DNA of 64,000 nucleotides, from positions 79,801,920 through 79,865,919 of the forward strand of contig CM042152.1 in assembly GCA_023376005.1 (NCBI GenBank), written 5' to 3'. Both the position numbers and the translations under genes were made by a program. The DNA comes from Doryteuthis pealeii. Its lineage: Eukaryota; Mollusca; Cephalopoda; Myopsida; Loliginidae. How positions within the stretch are numbered: the first letter of the stretch is position 1; each line of letters begins with the position of its first letter. The notes under the pieces were generated by a model. That model searched no databases and had not been told where the DNA came from. It worked only from the letters and a program-made list of their open reading frames with translations. Below are positions 63,148-64,000 of this stretch, piece by piece.

Positions 63148-63217
<70 letters not shown>
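63118..63217. repeat. (TCTA)n(TC)n(TA)n compound microsatellite
   Basis: It precedes the family e element. The counterpart is at 57330-57428. Confidence 0.9.
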
Positions 63218-63226
<9 letters not shown>

Positions 63227-63264
63227 CTCGGTCTTGATGAAGACCACTTCAATATATATACACA

Positions 63265-63325
63265 CCTCGCTCTTGATGAAGACCACTTCAATAAAGGGTC
63301 GAAACAGATTTCTGTCAGCGAATTT
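63265..63325 (+). ncRNA. Hammerhead-like motif, family e, with an extra core base
   Basis: CTTGATGA (63272-63279), stem II GACC/GGTC, GAAA (63301-63304), stem III ACAGA/TCTGT, site GTC (63316|63317), stem I CGCT (63268-63271) with AGCG (63317-63320). One extra T in the core. A truncated tandem copy precedes it at 63228. Confidence 0.6.
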
Positions 63326-63390
63326 TAACATCATGTGTTTGTTTTTTCTAAAATATTTATTTCACACTGTCGGATTCACTTCCATTCATT

Positions 63391-63395
<5 letters not shown>

Positions 63396-63436
<41 letters not shown>
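63396..63436. repeat. (TA)n microsatellite
   Basis: TA array; the partner in copy 1 (57606-57652) is irregular. Confidence 0.9.
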
Positions 63437-63439
<3 letters not shown>

Positions 63440-64000
63440 GTTTTGAATACAACAGAATATCTCTTCTTGATGATCTTCTGCTTATATCCCGTTATACGGA
63501 AAATCCTCACCAAAAATACTAAAATCCTCTAAAAAGAATAACAATAAGAATGATAACAAATCCTAGAAACAACTTGCATAAAAAGAGCAAACAAAAAAAA
63601 AAGGCATAACATAAATAAAATAGCATTTAACATGGCCACCAATATACTAAACATCTTTAATAACTAATGCACTAACCATAACACACCCACCTACAATAAA
63701 CCCTCTTAACTAAATAAACTTGCAATCACATAATGAAAATACAATAAACCCTTTCAACTGAATAGTTCTTACACCACAAAAAAACAAAAACAACAATCCA
63801 CAGCAAATAATCTGTTGAGACAACAATGGACTTGGTTGAAAGCGCTTGGGAATAAAATATGGGGTACCTTATCTACTATTGATATAAGAAACTTGGCAAG
63901 AAGACTTGAATGTAAGCAGTTGAAGGGATATTCCGATATATTTAAAAAAAAACTGCTTAATAACTTGCTGCCAAAATATACACTATATTTTACTTACCGT

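Larger units (their letters stand above)
59424..64000. repeat. 4.5-kb duplicated block, copy 2 (runs to window end)
   Basis: Same parts as 53683-58217. The region from 61100 on is cleaner than copy 1, while 59440-59600 has more insertions. Confidence 0.9.

Overview
The window looks like nuclear DNA of a mollusc, most likely a coleoid cephalopod (octopus-like). It is AT-rich, with intron-exon genes, very many (TA)n arrays, several tRNA-derived SINE families and a dense population of short non-autonomous transposons. The species call is an inference from the repeat style and the gene; no sequence search was possible.

One protein-coding gene is supported. It lies on the minus strand and covers the left 24 kb. 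It is the 5' half of a TMTC-family gene (transmembrane O-mannosyltransferase with TPRs), closest to TMTC1. Eight coding exons (23557 down to 554) join in phase and give the first 408 residues: the multi-TM glycosyltransferase core and the DUF1736 region. The TPR half must lie beyond position 1. Every intron is packed with mobile DNA, and Helitron ends sit within about 15-36 bp of three exon edges. A 215-bp tandem array starts just downstream of exon 1. The donor of exon 7 has been tandemly copied, so that an alternative in-frame 48-codon extension is possible.

From 24 to 64 kb no cellular exon was recognised. The region holds SINE families S1, S2 and S4, an unclassified ~700-bp repeat (R700), decayed non-LTR retrotransposon fragments (two with restriction-like-endonuclease-type C-termini), Helitrons with hairpin plus CTAG ends, hAT-like and mariner-like foldback MITEs, a ~490-bp TIR element, GA/TC and TA arrays, and a ~4.5-kb duplicated block (53.7-58.2 kb and 59.4-64 kb) with one N at 59404.

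The most interesting signal is a set of hammerhead-ribozyme motifs of several unrelated sequence families. Each has CTGANGA, stem II, GAAA, a very short stem III, an NUH site and a pairing stem I. They are found at about 8.9-9.2, 13.8-14.6, 25.2, 32.9, 43.4, 44.6, 44.8, 58.6, 58.8, 62.9 and 63.3 kb. Most are flanked by (TA)n, several are palindromic pairs, and two sit behind tRNA-like Pol III promoter heads. Minimal type I hammerheads are known from Penelope-like retroelements and animal retrozymes. Here they appear as non-autonomous beads on TA strings, with no reverse transcriptase in the window.
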